Origin: Corynebacterium terpenotabidum Y-11
Lineage (GTDB): Bacteria; Actinomycetota; Actinomycetes; Mycobacteriales; Mycobacteriaceae
Reading direction: 5' to 3'
NCBI RefSeq assembly: GCF_000418365.1
Contig: NC_021663.1
Span: forward strand, 2,170,001-2,234,000
Length of the DNA stretch: 64,000 nucleotides
In this document: positions 34,863 to 43,248 of the stretch, one piece after another
Layout of the letters: the number at the start of each line of letters is the position of its first letter
Numbering within the stretch: the stretch's first letter is position 1
The notes under the pieces: model-generated
Databases searched by the model: none
Told to the model about the DNA's origin: nothing
What the model saw: only the letters and a program-made list of their open reading frames with translations
Translations under genes and position numbers: made by a program

Positions 34863-36010
34863 CGCCGTCGCGGCGCCGCCGGGGGGTGGGCGGGGTATGC
34901 GTCGAGCCAGGCGTTGATGCCGCCGGGCAGGCTCACGCCCTCGATGCCGGACGCCGCGAGGATCTCCACCGCCTGTGCGGAGCGGACTCCGGCCGCGCAG
35001 TAGACCACCAGCGGACGGTCTGTCCCCGCTGCGGCCTCCGCCAGGTCACGGACGGACGCCGGGATTCCGCCCCCCAGGTCGGACAGGGCGGACAGGGGGA
35101 CGTTGACGGCGTCCGGGAGGTGGAAGGCAGCGAACTCGTCGGGCTCCCGGACGTCCAGGAGCACGGCCCCGGTGAGGTCCGGCGCCTCCATCGGCGCATC
35201 GACTGGCGCCTCCACCGGCGCGTCCACCGGCGTCGCGGCGTCCGTCACCCGGTCGGCGACCGCGGGGTCGGCGATGACGGGGATGTACTCCCACTCCCCG
35301 GTCAGCCCGGAGTAGTAGCCGATCCGCCCGCGCAACGGCGTGCCGACCCCGGTGACCAGCTTCACCGCCTCCATCGCCATTGCCGCGCCGACCACGCCGA
35401 CCAGCGGACCGAGGACGCCCCCGGCCGCGCAGGAGGGCACGGTCCCGGGCGGCGGCGGCGTCGGGAACACGTCCTCGTACACCGGCCCGCCCGCGCCGAA
35501 AACGGACAGCTGCGCGTCGAATCCGAGGATCGACCCCCAGACGTGCGGGATCCCCAGCACCGCACACGCATGGGACGCCGCATAGCGGGCGGCGAAGTTG
35601 TCGGTCCCGTCGAGGACGACATCGGCACCGCGCAGCAGGGCCACCGCATTGTCCGCGGTGAGCCGGGTCTCCTCGACCTCCACACTGATCTCCGGATTGC
35701 GGGCCAGCATCTCCCGGCGCGCGGACCGGGCCTTCGGCACACCGACCGCGGCGTCGGTGTGGATGACCTGGCGGTGCAGGTTGGACAGTTCCACGGCGTC
35801 ATCGTCAATGACAGTGAGGTGCCCGACGCCACACGCCGCGAGGTACAGCAGTGCCGGCGAACCGAGGCCACCGGCTCCGATGACGGCGACGCGGGCGGCC
35901 TTCAGGGCGGCCTGTCCGGGGCGTCCGAACCCGTCGAGGGTGAGTTGGCGACTGTAGCGGGCCACCTCGTGCAGCGAGAACTCCGGTGAACCGCTCACAG
36001 TCCGACCCAC
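34859..36010 (-). CDS. moeZ: molybdopterin-synthase adenylyltransferase with rhodanese domain, MoeZ-type
   Basis: A 383-residue fusion. The N-terminal ThiF/MoeB domain (1-265) has the nucleotide site VAVIGAGGLGSPALLYLAACGVG and DDDAVELSNLHRQVIH. It lacks the four zinc-binding Cys of E. coli MoeB. The C-terminal rhodanese domain (about 290-375) has the active Cys in VVYCAAGVRS. It adenylates and thiolates the C-terminal GG of MoaD. A repetitive VDAPVEAPVDAPMEAPD linker joins the domains. It is convergent with fdhD (four-base overlap) and overlaps moaE upstream. Confidence 0.92.
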   Translation of the reverse strand: MGRTVSGSPEFSLHEVARYSRQLTLDGFGRPGQAALKAARVAVIGAGGLGSPALLYLAACGVGHLTVIDDDAVELSNLHRQVIHTDAAVGVPKARSARREMLARNPEISVEVEETRLTADNAVALLRGADVVLDGTDNFAARYAASHACAVLGIPHVWGSILGFDAQLSVFGAGGPVYEDVFPTPPPPGTVPSCAAGGVLGPLVGVVGAAMAMEAVKLVTGVGTPLRGRIGYYSGLTGEWEYIPVIADPAVADRVTDAATPVDAPVEAPVDAPMEAPDLTGAVLLDVREPDEFAAFHLPDAVNVPLSALSDLGGGIPASVRDLAEAAAGTDRPLVVYCAAGVRSAQAVEILAASGIEGVSLPGGINAWLDAYPAHPPAAPRRR

Positions 36011-36462
36011 CCGGTCGATCCGTCGGTGTGTTCCTGTTCCTTCCAGATCGGAACCTCCGACTTCACCCGCGTGGCGAACTCCTCGATCGCGGTGAATGCC
36101 GGGCCCCGGTGCGCGGAGGCCACGACCACGAGAAATGCCAGGTCACCAATGCCGAGGTCGCCGGTGCGGTGTTCGGCCCAGAGCCTGACCTCCGGATGTG
36201 CGGCCACCGTCTCCGCGGCGATCTGCGCCAGTACCGCCTCCGCGGTGGGGTGGTGGGTGTAGCTCAGCTGGGCCACTCCCCTGCCCTCGTCATGGTCGCG
36301 GACCACGCCTTCGAAGGTGACGAGGGCACCGGTCGCGCGGGTCTGCGTCCGGGTCTTCGCGGATGCCAGATGCTCCTCGAGTGGTAGCGCGCTGATCGCG
36401 GTATGCACCACGATGCCGGTCTGATCGGCGACGGAGGCGGGGTCACTATCACTCATGGTCAC
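35995..36462 (-). CDS. moaE: molybdopterin synthase catalytic subunit MoaE
   Basis: A 155-residue MoaE. It has GALVTFEGVVRDHDEGRGVAQLSYTHHPTAEAVLAQI, the HRTGDLGIGDLAFLVVVASAHRGPAF segment with the conserved His-Arg, and the catalytic Lys region KSEVPIWKEQEHTDGSTGWVGL. It pairs with MoaD to add two sulfurs to cPMP. It overlaps mog upstream and moeZ downstream by short stretches. Confidence 0.95.
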   Translation of the reverse strand: MTMSDSDPASVADQTGIVVHTAISALPLEEHLASAKTRTQTRATGALVTFEGVVRDHDEGRGVAQLSYTHHPTAEAVLAQIAAETVAAHPEVRLWAEHRTGDLGIGDLAFLVVVASAHRGPAFTAIEEFATRVKSEVPIWKEQEHTDGSTGWVGL

Positions 36463-36931
36463 CGGCTCCGTCCAGTTGAGCGGTGAGATGGTCCAGCAGC
36501 GGGTCGAGCACGGCGATGCCGTCCTTCACGCCGCCGGTCGAGCCGGGCAGCGTCATGACGAAGGAGCGACGCACCACCCCGGCCACCCCGCCGGACAGCA
36601 ACGCGGTCGGCACGCCGTTGTCGGTACCGCGCCGCCAGACGGCGGCGGGCAGCCCGGGCAGTTCCTGGGTGAGGTGCGGTTTCACCGCGGCGACCGTGCG
36701 GTCGGTGGGGCTGATACCGGTGCCGCCGGTGGTGAGCACGATGGTCGGCAGATCCGCCCCGGTAAACAGGTCGGTGAGGTAGGCGGGGATATCGCCGTCG
36801 GCGATGATCACCGGCTCCGGGGTGAGGATGCCGCGTCCGCGCAGCCAGTCGACAAGCAGCGGGCCGGTGCGGTCGGCGTACGTGCCGGCTGCGGCGCGGG
36901 TGGAGGCGACGATGACGAGTGCGGAGGTCAT
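36449..36931 (-). CDS. mog: MogA/MoaB-type molybdopterin adenylyltransferase
   Basis: A 160-residue MoCF-fold protein. It has [50 protein letters not shown] with the TTGGTG nucleotide motif, and [22 protein letters not shown]. It adenylates molybdopterin before metal insertion by MoeA. The ATG at 36931 overlaps the moaC stop by four bases. The longer open frame upstream is a moaC shadow. Confidence 0.92.
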   Translation of the reverse strand: MTSALVIVASTRAAAGTYADRTGPLLVDWLRGRGILTPEPVIIADGDIPAYLTDLFTGADLPTIVLTTGGTGISPTDRTVAAVKPHLTQELPGLPAAVWRRGTDNGVPTALLSGGVAGVVRRSFVMTLPGSTGGVKDGIAVLDPLLDHLTAQLDGAGDHE

Positions 36932-37467
36932 GCGTCCGCCCGCGTATCCCAGTCCCCGGACTTCCCGCCGGACTTCGCCAGCACGCGGACATCGTCGATG
37001 ACACCGTGCTTGTCGACCGCCTTGATCATGTCGTAGACGGTGAGCGCGGCAGTGGTCACGGCGGTGAGTGCCTCCATCTCCACCCCGGTGACGCCGCGGG
37101 TCTTCACGGACGCCTCGATCCGGACGGCGTCCGCCCCGTCGGTGGTGGCGTCCTCCCGGCGGAAATCCACGGTGATCTTCCCCAGCGGCAGCGGATGGCA
37201 CAGCGGAATGATCTCGGGGGTCTTCTTCGCGCCCATGATCCCGGCGACGCGGGCGACCGGCAGGGCGTCCCCCTTCGGCAGGCCCGCAGTAGTGCCGTCA
37301 GTGGCGAAGATCATGTCGAGCACCTCGGGTCGGGTGCGGACCCGCCCGGTGGCCACGGCGGTGCGGCTGGTCTCCGGCTTGGCTGTGACGTCGACCATGT
37401 GGGCCGAGCCGTCCTGGCGGACGTGGGTGAGCCCTGGGGACGGGTGGGGAGATTCGATGCCGCTCAT
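36928..37467 (-). CDS. moaC: cyclic pyranopterin monophosphate synthase MoaC
   Basis: A 179-residue Moa[48 protein letters not shown] and [46 protein letters not shown] contain the conserved His, Glu and Lys residues. It forms cPMP from the MoaA product. A N-terminal stretch of ~24 residues precedes the family start (MVDVTAK), so the true start could be the inner ATG. It heads the moaC-mog-moaE-moeZ unit. Confidence 0.94.
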   Translation of the reverse strand: MSGIESPHPSPGLTHVRQDGSAHMVDVTAKPETSRTAVATGRVRTRPEVLDMIFATDGTTAGLPKGDALPVARVAGIMGAKKTPEIIPLCHPLPLGKITVDFRREDATTDGADAVRIEASVKTRGVTGVEMEALTAVTTAALTVYDMIKAVDKHGVIDDVRVLAKSGGKSGDWDTRADA

Positions 37468-37542
37468 AGGTGTCGAGGATACGCGGTCAGGCCTGGTGCT
37501 TCGCCGCGAGAACCCGTCGGCGGCGGCCTACACTGGTCGACC

Positions 37543-37812
37543 ATGGTTGAGATCCGCTATTTCGCCGCCGCCCGGGCGGCCCGTGGCGTCCCGCAGGAGA
37601 CCGTGGACGCCCCCGCCACCCTCGCAACACTCCTCGACGACCTCGGTGCGCGGCACACCGACCTCACTGCTGGCGGGATGACACTCGCCCAGATCTTCGA
37701 CCGCTGCAGCTTCCTCGTCGACGGCCGCAGCGTCACCCGCCCGGACGCCGACGCTGTCGATCTCGACGCTGTGACCCGCGTCGACGTGCTCCCGCCGTTC
37801 GCGGGCGGATAG
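37543..37812 (+). CDS. moaD: MoaD/ThiS-type sulfur carrier
   Basis: An 89-residue ubiquitin-like sulfur carrier: VEIRYFAAARAARGVPQETVDAPATLATLLDDL at the start and the C-terminal VDVLPPFAGG, whose terminal Gly-Gly becomes the thiocarboxylate. It gives sulfur to MoaE. It is divergent from moaC and precedes mobA by 11 bases. Confidence 0.92.
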   Translation: MVEIRYFAAARAARGVPQETVDAPATLATLLDDLGARHTDLTAGGMTLAQIFDRCSFLVDGRSVTRPDADAVDLDAVTRVDVLPPFAGG

Positions 37813-37823
37813 CCGGGACAGCA

Positions 37824-38384
37824 GTGTACGCGCTGATTATCGCGGGTGGACGCGGCGAACGGGTCGCCGAGTCCGCGCCGGAGCCCGTCCCCGTCAAACC
37901 CCTTCTCGAAGACGCCACCGGCCGCCGTCTCATCGACCGCGCCGTGGACGCCTGCCGTGATGCCGAACTGCTCGTTGTCGTCGCCGGGGAGATGGACCTG
38001 CCCGAGGGTGTGGTCCGCGTCCGCGAGGATCCGCCACTGGCCGGTCCCGCCGCGGGCATCGCCGCCGGGGTGGCGGCACTGCCCGGGGATGACACCGACG
38101 ACACCGACGTCCTTGTCATTCCCGCGGACCTCGCAGATCCGGCCGCGGTCGTGGCGTCCCTCACGGCACCCGGCGTGATCACCGCCGGTGGACGCCTCCA
38201 GCCGATGCTCTTCCGCGCGCCACTTCCCGCCCTGCGCGACGCCTGCGCCGGTGACCTCACCGACGCCCCCGTGATGCGCATCCTGCGCCATCTGGACCTC
38301 CCCGCGATCGACCTGCCGGAAGCCCTCGTCGCCGACATCGACACCTGGGCGGACGCCGTCGCTCACGGGTACGGTCGACACTGA
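37824..38384 (+). CDS. mobA: molybdenum cofactor guanylyltransferase MobA
   Basis: A 186-residue NTP-transferase: the nucleotide loop YALIIAGGRGERVAESAPEPVPVKPLLEDATG, RVREDPPLAGPAAGIAAGVAALPGDD and DVLVIPADLADPA are characteristic. It adds GMP to molybdopterin to form MGD, the cofactor form used by the FdhF-type oxidoreductase. It shares one base with the moeA start downstream. Confidence 0.9.
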   Translation: MYALIIAGGRGERVAESAPEPVPVKPLLEDATGRRLIDRAVDACRDAELLVVVAGEMDLPEGVVRVREDPPLAGPAAGIAAGVAALPGDDTDDTDVLVIPADLADPAAVVASLTAPGVITAGGRLQPMLFRAPLPALRDACAGDLTDAPVMRILRHLDLPAIDLPEALVADIDTWADAVAHGYGRH

Positions 38385-39652
38385 TGAACACACTGAGCTG
38401 GGCCGACGCCCGCGCCGCCGTCACCACCGCCGTTCTCACCCACGCCGCCCGCGGCACCGACACGGTGCCGGTCAGTGAGGCGGTGGGCCGCACCCTGGCG
38501 ACCGCCGTCACCTCCCCGATGGACGTGCCGCACTACACCTCCTCGGCGATGGACGGCTTCGCAGTGCGCGGGAGCGGTCCGTGGCGTCTGCTTGCCACCC
38601 CGGTTCAGGACGCCGCAGGCCGCAATATCCACCGCACCGGGGGCACACTCGAACCCGGCGAGGCGCTACCCGTCCTCACCGGTTCCCTGCTCCCCACCGG
38701 TGCCGAGGCTGTCGTCCGTTCCGAGGATGCCGAGGTCAGCTGCTCCGGCGCCCAGCTGCACGCGGCCCAACCTGCCGTGGGTAAGGACATCCGCCCGGCC
38801 GGGCAGGAACGCTCCGCCGGGGCTGAACTGCTGGCCGCCGGGGTGCGACTCACGCCGCGTCATGTTGCGATGCTGTGCGCCGGCGGGATCGACGAGGTGG
38901 AGGTGTGGCGGCGTCCCACCGTCGCCTGCGCCTTCACCGGCAACGAGATCGTCCGGTCCGGTGTGCCCGGCCCCGGCGAGGTGCGTGACGCCTTCTCCGT
39001 CTCCTTCCCTGCCCTGCTCGAGAGCTGGGGGGCATCGGTCATATCCGCGGAACCGGTGCCGGACGATCCGGTGGCGGTGGAGTATTGGCTGCGACGACCC
39101 ACCACCGTGGACGCGGACATCGTCGTGGTCACCGGTGGTTCCGGGCACTCGACGCAGGATTTCGCCCGTCGATTCATCCTGCGGGCCGTGAGCGACGACG
39201 GTGAGGTCCTGGCCTCCGGTGTGGCCTGTCGGCCCGGGCACCCGACGCTGATCGCCCGGCGGGGTGCGCAGCTCATCATCGGTGCACCGGGGAACCCGTT
39301 CGCCGCACATGTGGCACTGCATTCCTTCGTCGCCCCGGCGGTGGCGGCGTTCACCGGGGCAGAGGATGCACCCGCCGTCGGCCTGTTCTCCGGGGTCTGT
39401 GCGACGGATGTGGCACCGCTGGACCGGGACCGGGTGCGGTTGGTCCCGGCGGTGCTGCGGGCACCCGGTGGGGCCGGTGGAACTGGTGCCGGTGGATCCG
39501 GTGGGGTCAATGCGACCGATGGGACCACCGCCGCCCCGATCCCCGGCAGCCATTCCCACATGCTCACCGGCTACGCTACCGCCGATGTGCTGCTCATCGT
39601 GCCCCCGACCGGACTTACCGCTGGTGATGCCGTGGAGTACCTCGCACTGTAA
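38384..39652 (+). CDS. moeA: molybdopterin molybdenumtransferase MoeA, copy 1
   Basis: A 422-residue MoeA. Domain signatures include DVPHYTSSAMDGFAVRG, VLTGSLLPTGAEAVVRSED and IVVVTGGSGHSTQDF (usual VTTGGTS-like site), then IIGAPGNPFAAHVALHSFVAP. It inserts molybdate into adenylated molybdopterin. Residues near 365-385 are a Gly/Ala-rich insert (GGAGGTGAGGSGG). The VVTGGSG motif differs from the typical TTGGVS/GGTSxG form, so this paralog may have a special role. A second moeA lies at 43.2 kb. Confidence 0.88.
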   Translation: MNTLSWADARAAVTTAVLTHAARGTDTVPVSEAVGRTLATAVTSPMDVPHYTSSAMDGFAVRGSGPWRLLATPVQDAAGRNIHRTGGTLEPGEALPVLTGSLLPTGAEAVVRSEDAEVSCSGAQLHAAQPAVGKDIRPAGQERSAGAELLAAGVRLTPRHVAMLCAGGIDEVEVWRRPTVACAFTGNEIVRSGVPGPGEVRDAFSVSFPALLESWGASVISAEPVPDDPVAVEYWLRRPTTVDADIVVVTGGSGHSTQDFARRFILRAVSDDGEVLASGVACRPGHPTLIARRGAQLIIGAPGNPFAAHVALHSFVAPAVAAFTGAEDAPAVGLFSGVCATDVAPLDRDRVRLVPAVLRAPGGAGGTGAGGSGGVNATDGTTAAPIPGSHSHMLTGYATADVLLIVPPTGLTAGDAVEYLAL

Positions 39653-39689
39653 GGCTGCGGGGCCGAGTGCTCACTGAGTACTGCCCGCG

Positions 39690-39775
39690 CCCCCTCACCT
39701 CCTCACTACTGCCCTCACTCTCACTCCCTCGCTACCCCACTCACTCTCACTCCCTCGCTACTGCCCACACCCTTC
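39690..39775. repeat. CT-rich imperfect tandem repeat after moeA
   Basis: Repeated CACTCTCACTCCCTCGCTAC-type units (about 31-33 bases per period) occur two to three times between the moeA stop and the next palindrome. No coding potential is evident. The rest of the gap, 39846-39974, holds nothing I recognise apart from the upstream region of the next gene. Confidence 0.5.
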
Positions 39776-39777
39776 AG

Positions 39778-39845
39778 CGTCGGGAATAGTACCGAGGTGC
39801 GGATGTCAGGTACCTGATTTCCGCACCTCGGTACTATTCCTGACG
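39778..39845. repeat. palindrome family copy 2
   Basis: A 68-base inverted repeat with centre GTCAGGTACCTGAT and stem TACCGAGGTGCGG paired to CCGCACCTCGGTA. It differs from copy 1 by paired substitutions in the stem. It lies 125 bases after the moeA stop. Confidence 0.8.
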
Positions 39846-39974
39846 CGACCCCGCGCTACACACTCCAGAGCCCACCACCACCCCCGGTTTTTCTGTGGAC
39901 AGATCCAACGGAGTTGTCCACAGCTGACCTGACGATTCTTGCGTCCCCGGCAGAAACCGGGTGAACTCCCCGTC

Positions 39975-41081
39975 ATGAACAGCTTTTCGGGGGGAAATAT
40001 CCGCGCTTGGTGGGCACAGGCGGCCGACGAGGGGCGGCTCCCGCCTGGTAACGGACCGGAATACACCCGGCGGATCCTGCCGAACCGATGCCCGTTTTCC
40101 AGGCAGGCCGCACTCACATCGCGGCAGATCACGCGGCATGTCCTTGACCGGGACTTCCTCCAGGTCGCCTTAGGCATGTACTTCCGACCACTCCCCGACA
40201 ACACCCCAGCTCAGGTCACCGGCGGTGATCCCGGCGCCTTCCTCGTCGACATCATCACCCGGGCCCGGGCCCAGCATCTGCGCTACCGCCACGCCGTCAT
40301 CGCCGGTTGGGCAGCGCTCGCTTTCCACGGGCTCCTCTACTGGGCAGATTCCGCGCCGGTCGTCCTCCTCCAGGACTGCCACCAGACCCGTGCCGCGAAC
40401 AGCCGTCGCGCCGCTGAGACTCCCCGACGCCCGGTGTTCCGTCGGTGGCCGCCCGATGTCCCACGGGAAACTTGCCGCCCGGATCCCCGATGTCCGGATC
40501 TACGGTGCGTCACCGCTCCACTCGCCATCGCCCAGTGCCTTCACTCGGTATTCGGCCGGAGTCACGAATGGCAGGTCCCAGCCATCGACGGCCTGACAGA
40601 CGTCCAGGTCAGAGCGGTACAGCTCATTGACGCCGTCCTTCAATGCACCACGGTCAGCCTCGAGGAGATCACCCGTACCTGCCGCGGTATCGTCAGTGCC
40701 CGCCGCCTTGCACCGGTCCTCACCCTGGTCGACACAGGTGCCCAGTCACCCAGGGAGACGCTGCTCCGGCTGGTGGTCCGCAATGCCCTGCCCGAGGGCT
40801 TCATGTGGACATCGCAGGTTCGAGTTTCCTGGGGTACCGGGTGGGGGAAGAGCACGGTCCTCGACCTGGCCTGCGAGGAACTGAAGATCGCCGTCTACTA
40901 CGACGGGGCCAGTCATCTTGGAGAGGCGCAGACCACGAAAGACATTGACCAGATGCAGGAGCTGAAAGATCTGGGCTGGGAGGTTATCCGGGTGGACGCG
41001 ACGTTATTCCGTGACCGGAGGAAACTCCACCGACTGCTCAGCAATGCGATCGCCCGGTCGGTGGCGTCACGTCAGCAGTAG
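39975..41081 (+). CDS. AbiEi-like / DUF559-type protein
   Basis: A 368-residue protein. The central part (about 80-200) has HAVIAGWAALAFHGLLYW and a DLRCVTAPLAIAQCLHSVFG pattern similar to AbiEi-type antitoxin/DUF559 proteins of actinobacteria. The C-terminal ~90 residues resemble a Vsr/DUF559 nuclease-like fold: LDLACEELKIAVYYDGASHLGEAQTTKDIDQMQELKDLGWEVIRV. The Glu that usually precedes the Asp-Gly in DUF559 is replaced by Tyr (YYDG), so catalytic activity is uncertain. No partner toxin gene is adjacent. Its last residues and its TAG stop lie inside the next palindrome (41070). A related partial gene stands at 63372. Confidence 0.65.
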   Translation: MNSFSGGNIRAWWAQAADEGRLPPGNGPEYTRRILPNRCPFSRQAALTSRQITRHVLDRDFLQVALGMYFRPLPDNTPAQVTGGDPGAFLVDIITRARAQHLRYRHAVIAGWAALAFHGLLYWADSAPVVLLQDCHQTRAANSRRAAETPRRPVFRRWPPDVPRETCRPDPRCPDLRCVTAPLAIAQCLHSVFGRSHEWQVPAIDGLTDVQVRAVQLIDAVLQCTTVSLEEITRTCRGIVSARRLAPVLTLVDTGAQSPRETLLRLVVRNALPEGFMWTSQVRVSWGTGWGKSTVLDLACEELKIAVYYDGASHLGEAQTTKDIDQMQELKDLGWEVIRVDATLFRDRRKLHRLLSNAIARSVASRQQ

Positions 41082-41137
41082 TACCGCGGTGCGGAAGTCA
41101 GGTACCTGATTTCCGCACCGCGATACTATTCCTGACG
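41070..41137. repeat. palindrome family copy 3, overlapping a gene end
   Basis: A 68-base inverted repeat, stem TACCGCGGTGCGG paired to CCGCACCGCGATA, same GTCAGGTACCTGAT centre. It contains the CAGCAGTAG end of the preceding gene. Its right flank (GCGTTCGGCCTCTGATGGGG) is identical to the flank of copy 4. Confidence 0.82.
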
Positions 41138-41448
41138 CGTTCGGCCTCTGATGGGGCTTCTCGGCGGGGTTCAACAGGGGCTTCGAGCGGGGGCCTCGGA
41201 TGGGTTTTCTCGGGAGGACTCGGGAGGGCTCTCAGTGGGCTCTCAACAGGGGCTCGGGAGGGCACGGAACCACCCCTCGTCGAGCCAGGCACCAACCCGC
41301 AGACGATCAGGACGCCGACGGTGCGCGCCGAGGGAAGACCCCATCAATCACCGCATTTTGTGACATCGACTACGCACAGGTCAGAGCCATTCCGAGTGAT
41401 ACGCTTCGGTGTCATCATCCGTGTTCCACGACTGTCGAGGACCAGACT
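41138..41448. other. non-coding stretch before the first membrane gene
   Basis: About 310 bases. The first half is G-rich and imperfectly repetitive (CAACAGGGGCT, CGGGAGG and GGGCTCTC motifs). The second half, near 41340-41448, is lower in GC and should hold the promoter of the gene at 41449. No gene is supported. Confidence 0.45.
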
Positions 41449-42099
41449 ATGTCCGTCCCCTTCACCACCCGAGCAAAGAACTTTATCGTCAACTACGGGC
41501 CGATGTCCCTGCTCATCCTCACCGTGATACTGGTGCACGCACTGCCGTGGTACCGGCTCTCCAACTCATTGGATGAGGAATACATCCTCACCGTCAACGG
41601 GGTGGGCGTCCATGGGCAGTCCTGGTTCACCGTATCGGATGGATTCAACTTCTTCGCGGTCAGCGGTTTCCGGATCGGATGGATCGCCACCGGGCTCCTG
41701 CTCCTCGGAGTGCTCGCCGAAGCACTTCGGAGCCGACGACCGGAGGCCACCAACTGGGTGATGGTGGGATCCGGTGTCGCACTGCTGCTTCTCACCGCGT
41801 CCACCGCCGTATTCCGGAACACCGTCATCGGCGCGTCACCGGAGACGATCTCCCCGGACGGGGTGACCACCGAGTACAGCATGTCGTCCGGATTCTGGTT
41901 CACGCTCCTGGCCGGACTCGTCATCATCATCGCCGGCGTGGTCCGAGGGTTCCGGTCGTCAAAGACGGTTCCCCGGCCTGCCCCGGCGCCTGGTGCGATG
42001 CCGTATCCAGGACAGACACCCTGGTCGACTGAGGGGTCCGCCGCTCCACCGCAAACGTTCGGCCAACCGTTCCCACCCCAGCAACCACGACCGTGGTGA
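41449..42099 (+). CDS. four-helix membrane protein with Pro/Gln-rich tail, paralog A
   Basis: A 216-residue membrane protein of unknown function. Helix 1 is near 18-36 (SLLILTVILVHALPWYRL). An outside loop follows of ~45 residues with IGASPETIS-type motifs later. Helices lie near 80-97, 105-125 and 145-165. The last ~45 residues are a Pro/Ala/Gln-rich cytosolic tail. The start at 41449 has no strong ribosome-binding site. It is followed 10 bases later by a protein of the same plan, so the two are a likely tandem duplication. Confidence 0.65.
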   Translation: MSVPFTTRAKNFIVNYGPMSLLILTVILVHALPWYRLSNSLDEEYILTVNGVGVHGQSWFTVSDGFNFFAVSGFRIGWIATGLLLLGVLAEALRSRRPEATNWVMVGSGVALLLLTASTAVFRNTVIGASPETISPDGVTTEYSMSSGFWFTLLAGLVIIIAGVVRGFRSSKTVPRPAPAPGAMPYPGQTPWSTEGSAAPPQTFGQPFPPQQPRPW

Positions 42100-42109
42100 G
42101 GAGAATTCC

Positions 42110-42880
42110 ATGATCTCCCGTTACCTCACGCCGACGACGCTCCGGGTCACCGCGGCAGTTCTGTCCATCACCACCGCGCTCATCGCCGTGTCCGTACCCT
42201 GGTACTCGATCATCCAGGACAGTATCTACGGTGAACTCACCGCGTTGTTCCAGCTCAACGGCGGGTTCTACCCGTCCAGCGCCATCCAGTGGCAGACCGG
42301 CGGGAAGTTCTTTCCCAGCAATGGACTCAGATTCGCCTGGCCACTCATCGCCGTGCTGTTGCTCGGCACCCTGGCAGCCACGTGGCTTGCCGACACACGG
42401 GTGTGGTCGGGCATTGTCGTCCTCGCCACCGGTGGGGTGTCCCTGCTCCTAGTCGTGGCGAGTTACCTGCTCAGGGAGACGATCCTCGGCGCCTCCCCCG
42501 CCGAGCTGGAGAGCATGGGAAACAGCGTCGGGAGTTCCCTCGACATCAGTTTCCACCAGTCGTTCGGGTTCTGGATTTCGCTGCTGCTCTGCCTGCTCAT
42601 CGTGGGGTTGGGGCTCGGCGTCATCCTGACCGGCCGAGGTGCGGCTTCCGGCCTGCAGGCACCCACGCCGACCACCTGGGCTTCGCAGTCCACCTGGCCG
42701 ACACAGCCGCCCGGTCAGCAGCAGTACGGCCAGCAGCAGTTCGGCCAGTCGCAGTACGGTCAGCAGTTCGGCCAGCAGCAGTACGGTCAGCAGTTCGGAC
42801 AGCAGCAATACGGTCAGCAGTTCGGACAGCAGCAATGCGGCCAGCAGCCGCCCGGTCAACAGCAGTTCGGACAGCAGTAG
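42110..42880 (+). CDS. four-helix membrane protein with prion-like QGYF repeat tail, paralog B
   Basis: A 256-residue membrane protein sharing the layout of the preceding gene (helix 1, external loop, paired helices, FRxTVIGASPE/LRETILGASPAELES motif). ATG at 42110 has GAGGAGAATTCC upstream. The last ~55 residues are a low-complexity tail of QQYGQQFGQ units, repeated about five times, as in prion-like or condensate-forming domains. The stop TAG lies within palindrome copy 4. Function unknown; the tail probably faces the cytoplasm. Confidence 0.7.
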   Translation: MISRYLTPTTLRVTAAVLSITTALIAVSVPWYSIIQDSIYGELTALFQLNGGFYPSSAIQWQTGGKFFPSNGLRFAWPLIAVLLLGTLAATWLADTRVWSGIVVLATGGVSLLLVVASYLLRETILGASPAELESMGNSVGSSLDISFHQSFGFWISLLLCLLIVGLGLGVILTGRGAASGLQAPTPTTWASQSTWPTQPPGQQQYGQQQFGQSQYGQQFGQQQYGQQFGQQQYGQQFGQQQCGQQPPGQQQFGQQ

Positions 42881-42936
42881 TATCGCGGTGCGGAAGTCAG
42901 GTACCTGATTTCCGCACCGCGATACTATTCCTGACG
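42870..42936. repeat. palindrome family copy 4, overlapping a gene end
   Basis: A 67-base inverted repeat almost identical to copy 3 (one stem difference, TATCGCGG for TACCGCGG, which restores pairing with GATA). It contains the CAGCAGTAG end of the preceding gene and shares the same right flank as copy 3. It lies between genes converging on it. Confidence 0.82.
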
Positions 42937-43019
42937 CGTTCGGCCTCTGATGGGGTGTCGGAGCGGGTGCCCTCCGGCCCGCAGACGCCCGCGCCGACCA
43001 CTCGGGGGATTACACACCC

Positions 43020-43248
43020 GCAGAAGCACCCGCCGGACACACCCGCAGACGCCCGCGCCGACCACCCGAGGGATATACACCCGCAGAAGCACCCGCGCGA
43101 CACGCAACTACAGCGGACACACCCGCAGAAGCACCCGCGCGACACGCAACTACAGCGGACACACCCGCAGAAGCACCCGCGCGACACGCAACTACAGCGG
43201 ACACACCCGCAGACAGACCCGCGCGACACGCAACTACAGCGGATACAC
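43020..43248. repeat. 42-bp tandem repeat at the 3' end of the second moeA
   Basis: Units beginning CCGCAGAAGCACCCGCGCGA recur at 43081, 43123, 43165 and 43207, exactly 42 bases apart, with partial units from about 43020. Each unit includes CAACTACAGCGG, the complement of the moeA stop region. The last unit contains the actual moeA stop codon (43234-43236). The repeat therefore seems to have grown out of the gene's 3' end. Cys-rich open frames across it are products of the repetition. No other gene is seen between 42937 and 43233. Confidence 0.75.

Noticed and set aside
42897..43229. 110-codon Cys-rich minus-strand frame (repeated SRGCFCGCVRCSCV)
   Set aside because: It is the translation of the 42-bp tandem repeat and a palindrome, with no start signal. 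The regular Cys pattern follows from the repeat period.
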